The notes beneath the pieces were generated by a model. The model worked only from the letters and a program-made list of their open reading frames with translations. It searched no databases and had not been told where the DNA came from. From Opitutaceae bacterium UBA3033 (lineage in GTDB: Bacteria > Verrucomicrobiota > Verrucomicrobiia > Opitutales > Opitutaceae), in contig DFDG01000210.1 of NCBI GenBank assembly GCA_002367815.1, positions 1 to 32,414 on the forward strand: a stretch of DNA of 32,414 bases, written 5' to 3'. Each line of letters begins with the position of its first letter. Position 1 is the first letter of the stretch. Positions 1 to 6,973 of this stretch are shown here, one piece after another. The translations under genes were made by a program, and so were the position numbers.

Positions 1-436
1 CGCATGTCACGCCATCGGCACGAGGGTGCGCCCGCCACCGAGCCGATCGCCAACCTGTGTGAAAACGTCATGCTCACGACGGCGGCGGAAGCTTATGCCT
101 AGGTTAATACGCGACAGGTTTGGGCGGTGGGAACTGTGAATTTTGCCACTGGCAAGATTCACATCGACGCATACCTGCAATGAGCGTTTGCGCGGAGGGA
201 ACAAGGCCTAACCAGAGCATCACAGCGAAACACGCTTCGCGCGTGGCTGACTGCTGACCTTTCACCATTTAAGCTAAACGTGCACACAGATCGCACCCAA
301 AACTAGTTCGTTTAGAGTCATGGCAAGTCATCACCTGACGCGAGGTGTCCAACACACTAAATCCTGCAATCACCGCAGGGTGTCCTAGTTAGACGCAACG
401 AAGCGCATTATGTCGCCACGATGCGCTTCAGTAAAA
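1..436. other. Left-edge stretch without a convincing gene
   Basis: I see no gene I can support here. On the plus strand, frame 1 stays open from the window edge to a TAG at 103-105 and could be the last 34 codons of a gene starting outside the window. A 65-codon minus-strand frame (7-204) has no recognisable family and low-complexity Arg/Gly content. The only clear structure is a stem-loop at 400-429, described separately. The rest reads as non-coding or fully decayed sequence. Confidence 0.4.
400..429 (-). terminator. Stem-loop just 3' of tRNA-Pro
   Basis: A perfect 9-bp inverted repeat (GAAGCGCAT at 400-408 with ATGCGCTTC at 421-429) encloses a 12-nt loop. It starts 8 nt beyond the CCA end of the minus-strand tRNA-Pro, where a terminator or 3'-processing hairpin would be expected. 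There is no U-run after the stem in the direction of tRNA transcription, so a factor-independent terminator is uncertain. Confidence 0.45.
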
Positions 437-513
<77 letters not shown>

Positions 514-632
514 AACAAGAGAACGGTCAGAAAGCGCAATGCTTTCCAGCGACGCAAGTGCATTTTCTTGTCCGCTACATGTTCCCCTATTGGGATAAAC
601 TGTGGTAAGGCTGCGCCCCGATGTACTCATGG

Positions 633-830
633 TTATAAAACCCGCGACTGCCTCACATCCTTTTTAGGGTATTTGAGATCAAGCCACTCACGACTATGAC
701 CGAATTTCAGGAATTCCTCCCGAATACGTGCGTCGGCATAATTCGCGGCTTGTTCGGTGTGCAGCAAAATGAATTCACCAATCAAGTGACCGGAGAGAGA
801 ACCCGTTTTGTGCTCATGCAAGCGCGCTAC
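633..830 (-). pseudogene. C-terminal remnant of a GIY-YIG/MUG113-like protein
   Basis: The minus-strand frame ending with a stop at 633 encodes a fragment with the order RLxxHxTGS, a hydrophobic strand (GEFILLHTE), an E near a predicted helix, and a terminal REWLDL. That arrangement is typical of the C-terminal half of MUG113/T5orf172 proteins, which are GIY-YIG-nuclease relatives often found near phage or other mobile genes. The N-terminal half with the GIY-YIG residues is absent. Upstream of about 840 the frame runs antisense through the histidine kinase remnant, so the gene has been cut. The break coincides with the tRNA-Pro fragment at 815-840. The family call rests on motif spacing only. 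Confidence 0.45.
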
Positions 831-840
831 CTGGCTACGC
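815..840. repeat. Copy 2 of the tRNA-Pro-derived direct repeat (tRNA fragment)
   Basis: This is a 25/26 match to tRNA-Pro positions 479-504 in the same orientation, with no acceptor stem or T arm, so it is not a functional tRNA. It sits at the point where the MUG113-like remnant (minus) stops making sense and the histidine kinase remnant (plus) begins. That position suggests a recombination scar, such as an att-like site or a deletion joint. Confidence 0.75.
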
Positions 841-841
841 C

Positions 842-1730
842 CGCCACAGGCAGACAACCCGCCGAAGCTATCCTCGGTCGCAGCGCTGCCCAACTAGAAC
901 TCGGCGACTGCCTCGAAGGGTGAACCGGCGCGAATTCTCAATCTCAATTTTCCCGGCAAGTCTGGCCGCTGGGGCATGCGCCGCACCACTTTTCACGAAG
1001 GCGGCCGTCCGCACCAACTCATCGTGATCGGCGATCTGAGCCAGACCCTGCGCGAAGAAGAATTCAAGGCGTGGCAACGGCTCGTGCGAGTGCTGGGTCA
1101 CGAACTCAACAACTCGCTCGCCCCCATTAAATCCCTCGCGGGCAGTCTCGGTGATATTCTCAAAAGCGAAAAACGCGCACCTGATTGGGAAGACGACATG
1201 CGCTCCGGGCTCGTGATCATTGAATTCCGGGCCGGCAGCCTCGGCCGTTTCATGCAAGTATACGCGCGATTGGCAAAACTCCCCGCCCCAGTTCTCAACC
1301 CCTGCTATATTCCTGCACTGATCAACCGGGTCGTCACTTTAGAAAGTCGCCTGCCAGTCAAGATCACCGGTGGTCCTGAAATTTCCGTTGGCTGCGATGA
1401 AGCACAGATTAAGGAAGTCCTGATCAACTTGATCAAAAACGCAGTCGAAGCCGCCTTCGAAAATCGGGAGGATGGCCAGACGGAAGCAGACGTACATGTC
1501 GGCTGGTCCAGACAAGGTCACATCCTGGATATTTCGGTGGTGGACGGCGGGCACGGTATCGCCAACGACAACAATCTCTTTGTGCCCTTTTTTTTACGAC
1601 CAAACCCTCCGGCTCGGGTATCGACCTCGTGCTCTGTCGACAAATCGCTGAAAATCACGGCGGCGCAGTGACATTGTAAAATCGGTCCGTCGCCCAAGGC
1701 AGCATCGCCTCGCTGCGACTTCCGGTCTGA
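842..1730 (+). pseudogene. NtrY-type sensor histidine kinase, decayed
   Basis: This is the remains of a sensor kinase. A PAS-like tail (LLGRS-type segment near 870-890) is followed by the H-box with phospho-acceptor His at 1099-1101 (GHELNNSLAP), an N-box around 1424-1445 (NLIKNAVEA), and G-box sequence. Three lesions break the frame. One extra G in the GGG run at 918-920 gives a premature TGA at 921-923. The T8 run at 1588-1595 shifts the frame just before the expected TTKPSGSG motif. An in-frame TAA lies at 1677-1679. Past each lesion the expected family sequence resumes in another frame, ending in SLRLPV and TGA at 1728-1730. The N-terminal sensor part is missing, cut near the tRNA fragment. 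No partner response regulator is present. Confidence 0.8.
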
Positions 1731-1847
1731 ACATGGTTCGCGTTGTAGCTTGCATTTTCCCCATCAGCCGTGACGGTCTCGCTTCGTAATCACGTTACAT
1801 GATAGTGGTTGGTGGGTCTGCAGATGGGCTTTCAGTTCAGGTGTCGA

Positions 1848-1867
1848 TCCGAAATCCGAATTTCGGA
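1848..1867 (+). promoter_or_regulatory. Hairpin in the leader of the RRM gene
   Basis: A perfect 8-bp stem (TCCGAAAT at 1848-1855 with ATTTCGGA at 1860-1867) has a 4-nt CCGA loop. It ends 39 nt before the ATG of the RRM protein. RRM proteins of this size are often cold-inducible in other bacteria, so a structured 5' leader would make sense, but a regulatory role here is inference. Confidence 0.4.
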
Positions 1868-1906
1868 AACGCACTCAAAAAACGAAGCTTACACAATCAA
1901 ACCCAC

Positions 1907-2158
1907 ATGAATTCCAAACTCTATATTGGTAATCTGTCATTCAACACCACCGAAGATGCACTACGCACGGCTTTCGGTCCTTACGGTGATATCACCGACG
2001 TCTATGTCGCCATGGATCGCGAGACCGGCCGCCCTCGTGGCTTTGCCTTCATCACCTTCAGCAATGCTGAAGAAGCCGCAGCTGCCATCGCCAAGATGGA
2101 CGGCACCGATATCGATGGTCGCAACCTCAAGGTGAGCGAAGCCAAACCAAAGGCTTGA
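1907..2158 (+). CDS. Small RRM-domain RNA-binding protein
   Basis: This 83-residue cytoplasmic protein is a single RNA recognition motif. RNP2 (LYIGNL) lies at about residues 4-9 and RNP1 (RGFAFITF) at about 44-51, with the aromatic residues that stack on RNA in place. The length and short C-terminal tail (SEAKPKA) match the family of stand-alone bacterial RRM proteins, which bind single-stranded RNA and are cold-induced in cyanobacteria. The ATG at 1907 was chosen because RNP2 follows directly and the upstream codons of the longer frame are not RRM-like. The gene is monocistronic, with a leader hairpin upstream and a strong intrinsic terminator 25 nt after the stop. It is intact although its neighbours are broken. 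Confidence 0.93.
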   Translation: MNSKLYIGNLSFNTTEDALRTAFGPYGDITDVYVAMDRETGRPRGFAFITFSNAEEAAAAIAKMDGTDIDGRNLKVSEAKPKA

Positions 2159-2183
2159 TCGACTGACTGACTTTCCCAGGGGG

Positions 2184-2211
2184 GGGGCAACAGCAACGTT
2201 GCTCCTTTTTT
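2184..2211 (+). terminator. Rho-independent terminator of the RRM gene
   Basis: An 8-bp stem with one G-U pair (GGGGCAAC at 2184-2191 with GTTGCTCC at 2198-2205) closes a 6-nt AGCAAC loop and is followed at once by six T (2206-2211). It lies 25 nt after the RRM stop codon. Confidence 0.85.
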
Positions 2212-2425
2212 GTGCCTGAATGCCAAGCTCTGACCAATACAAACCAATGAAAGAGATGGATTAAAATGATTTCGACAAAGCCGTGCCGATATCGGCACGA
2301 CCCAATCCCGCGTTCGATGAGATGGGCTGAAGGATGAAAACTATAAATAATTTTACTGGCTGGCCTACTGCTAGTTACAACTTATCTCCCATGCTGTCAC
2401 GGGCCGTGCGATTAGAGTGTAATCC

Positions 2426-2550
2426 ATGGACATCCCTCGCCCCGATCTCAGTAAGGCCAAGCGCAAGAAACGCATCATTACCTTCACCGTTATCGGTCTG
2501 GTGTTGGTCCGTGTGACAATCCTGTTGTCCCAGCTCAAACCCGCCGCCCT
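2426..2550 (+). pseudogene. N-terminal fragment of a HlyD-type membrane fusion protein
   Basis: The first 40 or so codons read like the start of an RND/ABC efflux periplasmic adaptor: MDIxRPDL, a basic stretch (KAKRKKR), one hydrophobic membrane anchor at about residues 17-34, then LKPAA. After about 2550 the sequence changes to an ankyrin-type protein in the same frame, so everything beyond the anchor (lipoyl-like and barrel domains) is missing. A broken TolC-like gene lies 2 kb downstream, which suggests both came from one efflux operon. This stub cannot act as an adaptor. Confidence 0.6.
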
Positions 2551-3089
2551 CATTGCAACTGGAATGGTTGGTTCTTTCTCGGCGGCGCAAAATCTAACAG
2601 ACCCACCCAAGCCGGGCACCAACAAGCCGCCCGCAAAACCACCTGCGCTCAATCCGGATCAGGTGCGCGAAACCGTGGGTCAGGCCCATCGTAGTCTGGA
2701 GGCCGGGCGTGACCTCGTCGAAGCGACTCCGTTGCTCGTCAACGCATGTTGGGATTGGGGTGGAGGTGATTTCGAAACACCCCAGCAAGCCGCGGCGCAC
2801 ACCGGTGGGCGGGAAATCGCCGAGTATCTGCTCGTCCATCATGCCCGTCAGGATGTCTACGCCACCGCCACACTCGGTGAACTCAAATTCGTGCAAACCG
2901 CTCTCGCCCGCCGACCCAGTGGCTTTGGCGGTCGTGCCCGGACCGCATGGCTTCAAGTTGATGCACTGCGCCAACAAGGGCGGAGAGCCAGCCCGTCCAG
3001 TTTACGATTGGTTGCCAACCCAAAGCGTCCCCGAAGTGCTGCATCGTCCCCTGCTCTTCATCTCGTCGGATAGCAATTTGGCGACTTAG
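2551..3089 (+). pseudogene. Ankyrin-repeat protein, frameshifted
   Basis: From about 2550 the frame carries what looks like the end of an export signal (ATGMVGSFSA), a Pro/Lys-rich linker, then ankyrin-like repeats with the family hallmark NACWDWGGGDFET at about 2740-2780 and a second repeat (GREIAEYLLVHHAR). Near 2911 one extra C in the GCCCGCC run shifts the frame. The expected continuation (PGPHGFKLMHCANKGGEPA, then VYDWL) is found in frame 0 up to the stop at 3087-3089. The start is lost because the gene is fused in frame to the HlyD stub. The native protein was probably an exported ankyrin protein; its partner is unknown. Confidence 0.7.
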
Positions 3090-3190
3090 TATCTCACCGG
3101 AGAATAATATATATTTTGGGTCAATAGGGTTGACCGCAGCTAGGTGTGTGCAAAGACGGAGACGCTTCTTAACCAAATTTTATCCCTAAT

Positions 3191-4414
3191 ATGAAACTCA
3201 ATCCCACCGTCGTCGCACGCGGGCTCATCAAGCACTGGAATTATTTTTCGCACCACATCATCGCGAGCCCGGGCATGGCCCACCCGATGCAGGCGTGCTT
3301 CGAAGAATCCTATGTTGTTACCGGAGCCGCCCACACGATGGCACTCCTTGATGATGCGCGCATGACCGCCATCTGCCGGCGGTTCAATGATCGCATGATG
3401 GAGTATCAGGGCGTCCATTATCCCGACATGTTCGACATGGGTTACGGCTACAATCTCAACGCCGAGGGCGTGCCCCTCTGCTCCTGTGTCGCCGATAATG
3501 CTTCGACGGCCAATGGTATTCTCGCCGGCGTGAAGCAGTTTCCCCATTTACCGGAAAATCCCAAAGTGCTCGCGAGTGTCAAACGCTTCATCGACCACTG
3601 CCTCGATAATTATCTGACCGACAAGGGCGTAATGGGAGTCGGTATTCTCAATTTTAAGGTCAACCCAGAGGGCATGCGAGAATACTGGTGCGCCGATGCG
3701 CTTTTCGCCGTGACTCTCATCCGCTACGCCGACCTTACCGGTGAATCCAAATACTACGATGCTGCCGTGCCGATGATCGAATACATCAGCACCTTCGATT
3801 ACAAAAACACCTTGTGGGGCGAATGGGCCAAGAGCGCGCCGCAGCAGATTCTGCTCTACACCTCCGAGGGTCTCGTTGCCGCACTAGCCAGTGCAGAGAT
3901 GAAAAAGCGCCTCACCGTGCCGCTGCAGCATGTTATTCAATTTACACCGCAGGCCGCGCCGGAGGAACGTATTCCCGCGGCGGCCCCCAATCTGGTCGAG
4001 GCCAATCTCCAAAAGGCGGCCACTGATGTCGGCGATTCCATCTGGTCGCGTCTGCAATCCCGTTTCGCCGAGTTTTGCGATTGGTTGCACCAAAACCAAT
4101 TGGCCGACGGCAGCTTCGAGCATCCGGCCAACGATCACTTCCGTTGCTACGAACCCGGTCTCTCCTGGCTGCTCCTCGAAGCGGCACGCGAGATCGAGGG
4201 TTGCGCGTGGCTCGAATCCATCGCCGCGAAACAGCTGCGCTTCATGGCCGGTGACGGCGGCAAACTCTACTACGGACTTCGCGCCAATGATTTCGCTTCC
4301 GGTCTGGCCCTCTGCTCCTTTGCGGTGGCAGGCGAAATTCTCAAGCAACGCAATCCCGATGAATGGGAAGCCGCCGTCCAAGGCGTCTTCGATCGCGGCG
4401 AAGAGATGTGGTAA
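3191..4414 (+). CDS. Six-hairpin-like (alpha/alpha barrel) protein, function unassigned
   Basis: This 407-residue protein has no signal peptide and no membrane segment. It is rich in helices with aromatic and acidic residues at helix ends (for example MREYWCADALFAVTLIRYADLTG at about residues 160-182, split by helix boundaries), and a C-terminal region with GSFEHP and CYEPGLSW. This is the look of six-hairpin glycosidase-like folds, which act on oligosaccharides, but I cannot name a substrate or a GH family. The ATG at 3191 is the first in frame and no clear Shine-Dalgarno precedes it. The frame is clean over its full length although both neighbours are pseudogenes, so it is probably under selection. 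An epimerase or lyase with the same fold is possible. Confidence 0.7.
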   Translation: MKLNPTVVARGLIKHWNYFSHHIIASPGMAHPMQACFEESYVVTGAAHTMALLDDARMTAICRRFNDRMMEYQGVHYPDMFDMGYGYNLNAEGVPLCSCVADNASTANGILAGVKQFPHLPENPKVLASVKRFIDHCLDNYLTDKGVMGVGILNFKVNPEGMREYWCADALFAVTLIRYADLTGESKYYDAAVPMIEYISTFDYKNTLWGEWAKSAPQQILLYTSEGLVAALASAEMKKRLTVPLQHVIQFTPQAAPEERIPAAAPNLVEANLQKAATDVGDSIWSRLQSRFAEFCDWLHQNQLADGSFEHPANDHFRCYEPGLSWLLLEAAREIEGCAWLESIAAKQLRFMAGDGGKLYYGLRANDFASGLALCSFAVAGEILKQRNPDEWEAAVQGVFDRGEEMW

Positions 4415-4508
4415 TTCCAGCCCTCGGTGCTGCCGGCCTGCGGTCCGCTGGAGTTCGCGTCAGCGAGCGTCCTGAGCGTGTCCGATCGGTCGCTCCGGTG
4501 TGCACACG

Positions 4509-5808
4509 GCAAAGGGCAGCTTTGATCCCGCACTCACCTTTTCACGCAGCCAGGGAGAGACCGAAACACCGGGCACCCACACTTCACCCACTACTCGCCC
4601 CCAGACGCAGACTGATGACTACAGTCTAACCCTGGACGGACTGACGCCATAGTGCATGACCTACAGCATCGTGGCCACCGCCAACAACCAACGTGGAACC
4701 TTCAACGGATTCACCGACAGTTACAGCACCTTTGGCGGCATCAGTGTCACGCAACCCCTGCTTCGCGATTTCGGTTTTGGGGTCAATCTAAACGGCCTGT
4801 TAGTGGCCCGCGCCAATCGCATTATTTCGGAATGGTAACACCGCCAAACCGTCATGGATACGGTCACCAACGTCATTTACGTTTTCAATAATCTGCAACA
4901 GGCGCACGACAATCTGCGCATCAATCGCCTCTCACGCGGTCTGGCGGCGCAGTTTGTTCGACGAGAATCAAAAACGCCGCCGGGTAGGCTCAATATCCGA
5001 TGCCGACGTCACCCAGGCCGAAGCACGAGTCGCCAATCGTGAGGAGGTCATCCTTTCGGCCGAACGCAACATGCGGGACATCGAAAACCAATTGCGCCTT
5101 TTACTCGGGCGTAATGATTTTTCGACCACTACTGAGTATCTCAGCATTAAGCAACTTCCTCCCGCTCCACCCATCACCGTCGATGCGGCCGAGGATTATC
5201 GAAGCGCCTTGGAGGCTCGTCCGGATTATCAGGCTGCGCGTCTTGGACTTAAAATAAATCGGGTCAATAATTCGCAGGCAAAGAATCAACTATTACCCAA
5301 TGTTGATTTCGTCGGCAGCTACGGCCACGGTGGACTTGACCCCACTTTTAGCAGGACGCGTAATCAAGTGCGGGACCAGGATGCCCGCGCCTACCCTGCC
5401 GGAATCGTAGTGCGGGTGCCTCTCACTTTCTCACAGGGTCGCGGCCGTGCTCGAGTAGCCAAGCTGGCACTGCAACAATCGGAGGCCGACCTGGTTTGTC
5501 GAGAGCAGGACATTACACTCATTGTGGCGGCGGCGGCCGGTCAGATCGATACTACACAAAAACGCGTCGATGTTTCACGGCACGCCCTCGATCTCGCACG
5601 ACAAGCGCTCGACGCTGAAGAAAAACGCCTCAAAGCCAGCACGAGCACGACATTCCTTGTGCAGCAACAGCAGGAACTGCTCGCCCAGGTAGAAAACAGT
5701 TATGCCCGAGCTTTGGCCGATCAACGCCGGGCGCTGGCCACCTATGAACGGGAAATAGGTATCACGCTCTCAAGACACCAAATTACTATCATCGATACAC
5801 AACCATGA
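4509..5808 (+). pseudogene. TolC-like outer-membrane efflux protein, decayed
   Basis: This is the remains of an outer-membrane factor of the TolC family. The early part (KGSFDPALTFS) and the segment SVTQPLLRDFGFG are characteristic, and the coiled-coil half from about 4954 to 5808 is well kept: the repeats VTQAEARVANREE and QLRLLLGRND, then a second LEARPDY and VRVPLTFS set. Three lesions are visible: TAG at 4650-4652, TAA at 4836-4838, and one extra T in the TTT run at 4953-4955 that moves the frame. The signal peptide end is not recognisable upstream of 4509. With the HlyD stub at 2426 it suggests a lost tripartite exporter. Confidence 0.8.
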
Positions 5809-6043
5809 TGGCCTACCCTGCAGGAGTCTTCCAACTCTCTCCCTTGCCTTAGTAGTCGGAGTGACGGCACTGGCAATTGCGCCTCGGCCCCGTATTTCAT
5901 CGCTTGAATTGGCTCAATTGAAGATATCAGGACTGATATAGTTGGTCGCAAATCTGCATGATCCGATGCACGTGAATGGGAAACGCGGATAATTTCGGAT
6001 TTACAACCCGGATTCGCTCTCTAACTTCCGCAGTTCGCACCTT
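5809..6043. other. Spacer between TolC pseudogene and tRNA-Leu
   Basis: I find no gene here. One plus-strand frame from about 5823 to a TAG at 5938-5940 encodes a short hydrophobic stretch (ALVVGVTALAIAPRPRI) that could be a leftover of the next efflux-operon gene, but it has no start and no family match that I recognise. Confidence 0.35.
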
Positions 6044-6128
6044 GCCCGGGTGGCGGAATTGGTAGACGCAGTAGACTCAAAATCTACCGACGAAAGTCTT
6101 GGGGGTTCGAGTCCCCCCCCGGGTACCA
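6044..6128 (+). tRNA. tRNA-Leu (anticodon CAA)
   Basis: This is a class II tRNA of 85 nt. The acceptor GCCCGGG (6044-6050) pairs with CCCGGGT (one G-U), followed by discriminator A and an encoded CCA (6126-6128). The anticodon stem GTAGA/TCTAC holds the loop CTCAAAA, giving anticodon CAA for UUG codons. The long variable arm and the GTTCGAGTC T loop are present. Confidence 0.95.
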
Positions 6129-6500
6129 TCTGAATAGCAAGAGGTTGAGCATTATCCAAGTGGCTCCCTATACGGTCTACGCACAAAGCTAGATACGAGT
6201 GCATTTAGCGACAGGCATTCATATTCGCGGTTCTAGGACCTTCCATAAAAGAAAAGAGCTGGGCGTTTTTACCCAGCCGTTGATGGCTTATTGCCTCGTT
6301 TATTGGTCTATTCTCCTGCCAGCGTCCGTTACCGCGATGACCCCAAAATGCCCGTAATGACTGTATATGTGGCAGAAATTAGGCACTCAGAGGCCGTCTA
6401 ACCCTTAGTGCGGCAGGCCAGGGGGAGGGGGTTAGAAATTGGTGCGGGCGATACACTCCAATTGGTTCATACACTTGCTCAAATCTGGGGTAAAAAGGTC
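6129..6500. other. Gene-free stretch after tRNA-Leu
   Basis: No gene can be supported here. The stretch contains one minus-strand hairpin with a T-rich tail at 6247-6277 (given separately) and a purine-rich GGGGGAGGGGG tract near 6420-6431. A plus-strand frame open from about 6249 to a TAA near 6411 has no proper start and no recognisable family. Confidence 0.5.
6247..6277 (-). terminator. Intrinsic terminator on the minus strand
   Basis: A 6-bp stem (GCTGGG 6258-6263 with CCCAGC 6272-6277) with an 8-nt loop is followed on the minus strand by TCTTTTCTTTT. It would stop transcription coming from the Sel1/IS remnant region at 6501-6835. It lies about 220 nt past the Sel1 stop. Confidence 0.6.
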
Positions 6501-6752
6501 CTACTCCTTCTTAATCTTCGCGTATCTTTCCTTCGCCAGCTTGGTAGCTTCGGCGATCTGCTCGCGGGTCATGTCCTTTTCGACGATAGACATATTCTCC
6601 TTCGCACCATCATGTCCTAGAGCACTTGCAACATTCCACCAAGCATGCGCCTCAACTAAATCTTTGATGAGCCCCTCGCCTTTGGCGTATGGAAAGCCAA
6701 GATTAAACATAGCTTCAGCATATCCTTGTTCTGCAGCTTTGCGATACCACAT
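6501..6752 (-). pseudogene. Sel1-repeat protein, C-terminal fragment
   Basis: The 83 codons encode one and a half Sel1-like (TPR-related) repeats: WYRKAAEQGYAEAMFNLGF, then YAKGEGLIKDxVEAHAWWNVA, followed by the usual basic C-terminal helix (MTREQIAEATKLAKERY). Full Sel1 proteins carry a signal peptide and several repeats, which are missing here. Directly upstream, in another frame, lies the N-terminus of an IS3-type OrfA, so an insertion plus deletion probably removed the 5' end. The ATG at 6752 falls inside what would be a repeat and is unlikely to be a native start. Confidence 0.75.
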
Positions 6753-6835
6753 ACGCTTACTATTGTGCGGCCGGCCTGCTCGGCCTCACGTAACATGCGG
6801 ATCTTTTGTTTAGTCGGGTATCTTTTGCTTTTCAT
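6750..6835 (-). mobile_element. IS3-family OrfA stub (transposase 5' end)
   Basis: Starting at the ATG at 6835-6833 on the minus strand, 29 codons read MKSKRYPTKQKIRMLREAEQ and on to TIVSVC, which is the N-terminal helix-turn-helix start of an IS3-type OrfA (HTH_Tnp_1 family). The frame then runs into Sel1 sequence, so the rest of orfA, all of orfB and the far end of the element are gone. The hairpin at 6837-6863 carries its ribosome binding site. Confidence 0.65.
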
Positions 6836-6836
6836 T

Positions 6837-6863
6837 GTCTGGGTCCTTTCTGATGGCCCAGAC
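6837..6863 (-). promoter_or_regulatory. Hairpin that encloses the OrfA ribosome binding site
   Basis: The repeat GTCTGGG (6837-6843) and CCCAGAC (6857-6863) form a perfect 7-bp stem. On the minus strand the loop contains AGAAAGGA, a good Shine-Dalgarno, and the stem ends one base before the OrfA ATG. Insertion sequences commonly hide their transposase start in such hairpins to limit translation from outside transcripts. Confidence 0.55.
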
Positions 6864-6973
6864 TAACGCACTCCATGGCTCAGTTCTCGTAACCCGGACC
6901 ACAGTGTTCCTAGCAGCTGAGAAATCTGCTGCTAAAGAGAGTGAAGCCCGTCACTTTTCCACTACCTAACATC

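Noticed and set aside
7..204. A 65-codon minus-strand frame near the left edge
   Set aside because: It has Arg/Gly-rich sequence, no recognisable family and no ribosome site; nothing supports it over chance.
530..546. GAAAGC/GCTTTC hairpin upstream of tRNA-Pro
   Set aside because: It has a short stem and no U-run, and lies on the promoter side of the tRNA, so it has no clear role.
6249..6411. Open plus-strand stretch ending in a run like MTVYVAEIRHSEAV
   Set aside because: It has no start at the open end, overlaps the hairpin at 6247-6277, and no domain is recognisable.
6400..6435. GGGGGAGGGGG tract as a G-quadruplex
   Set aside because: It lacks four separate G-runs with suitable loops.
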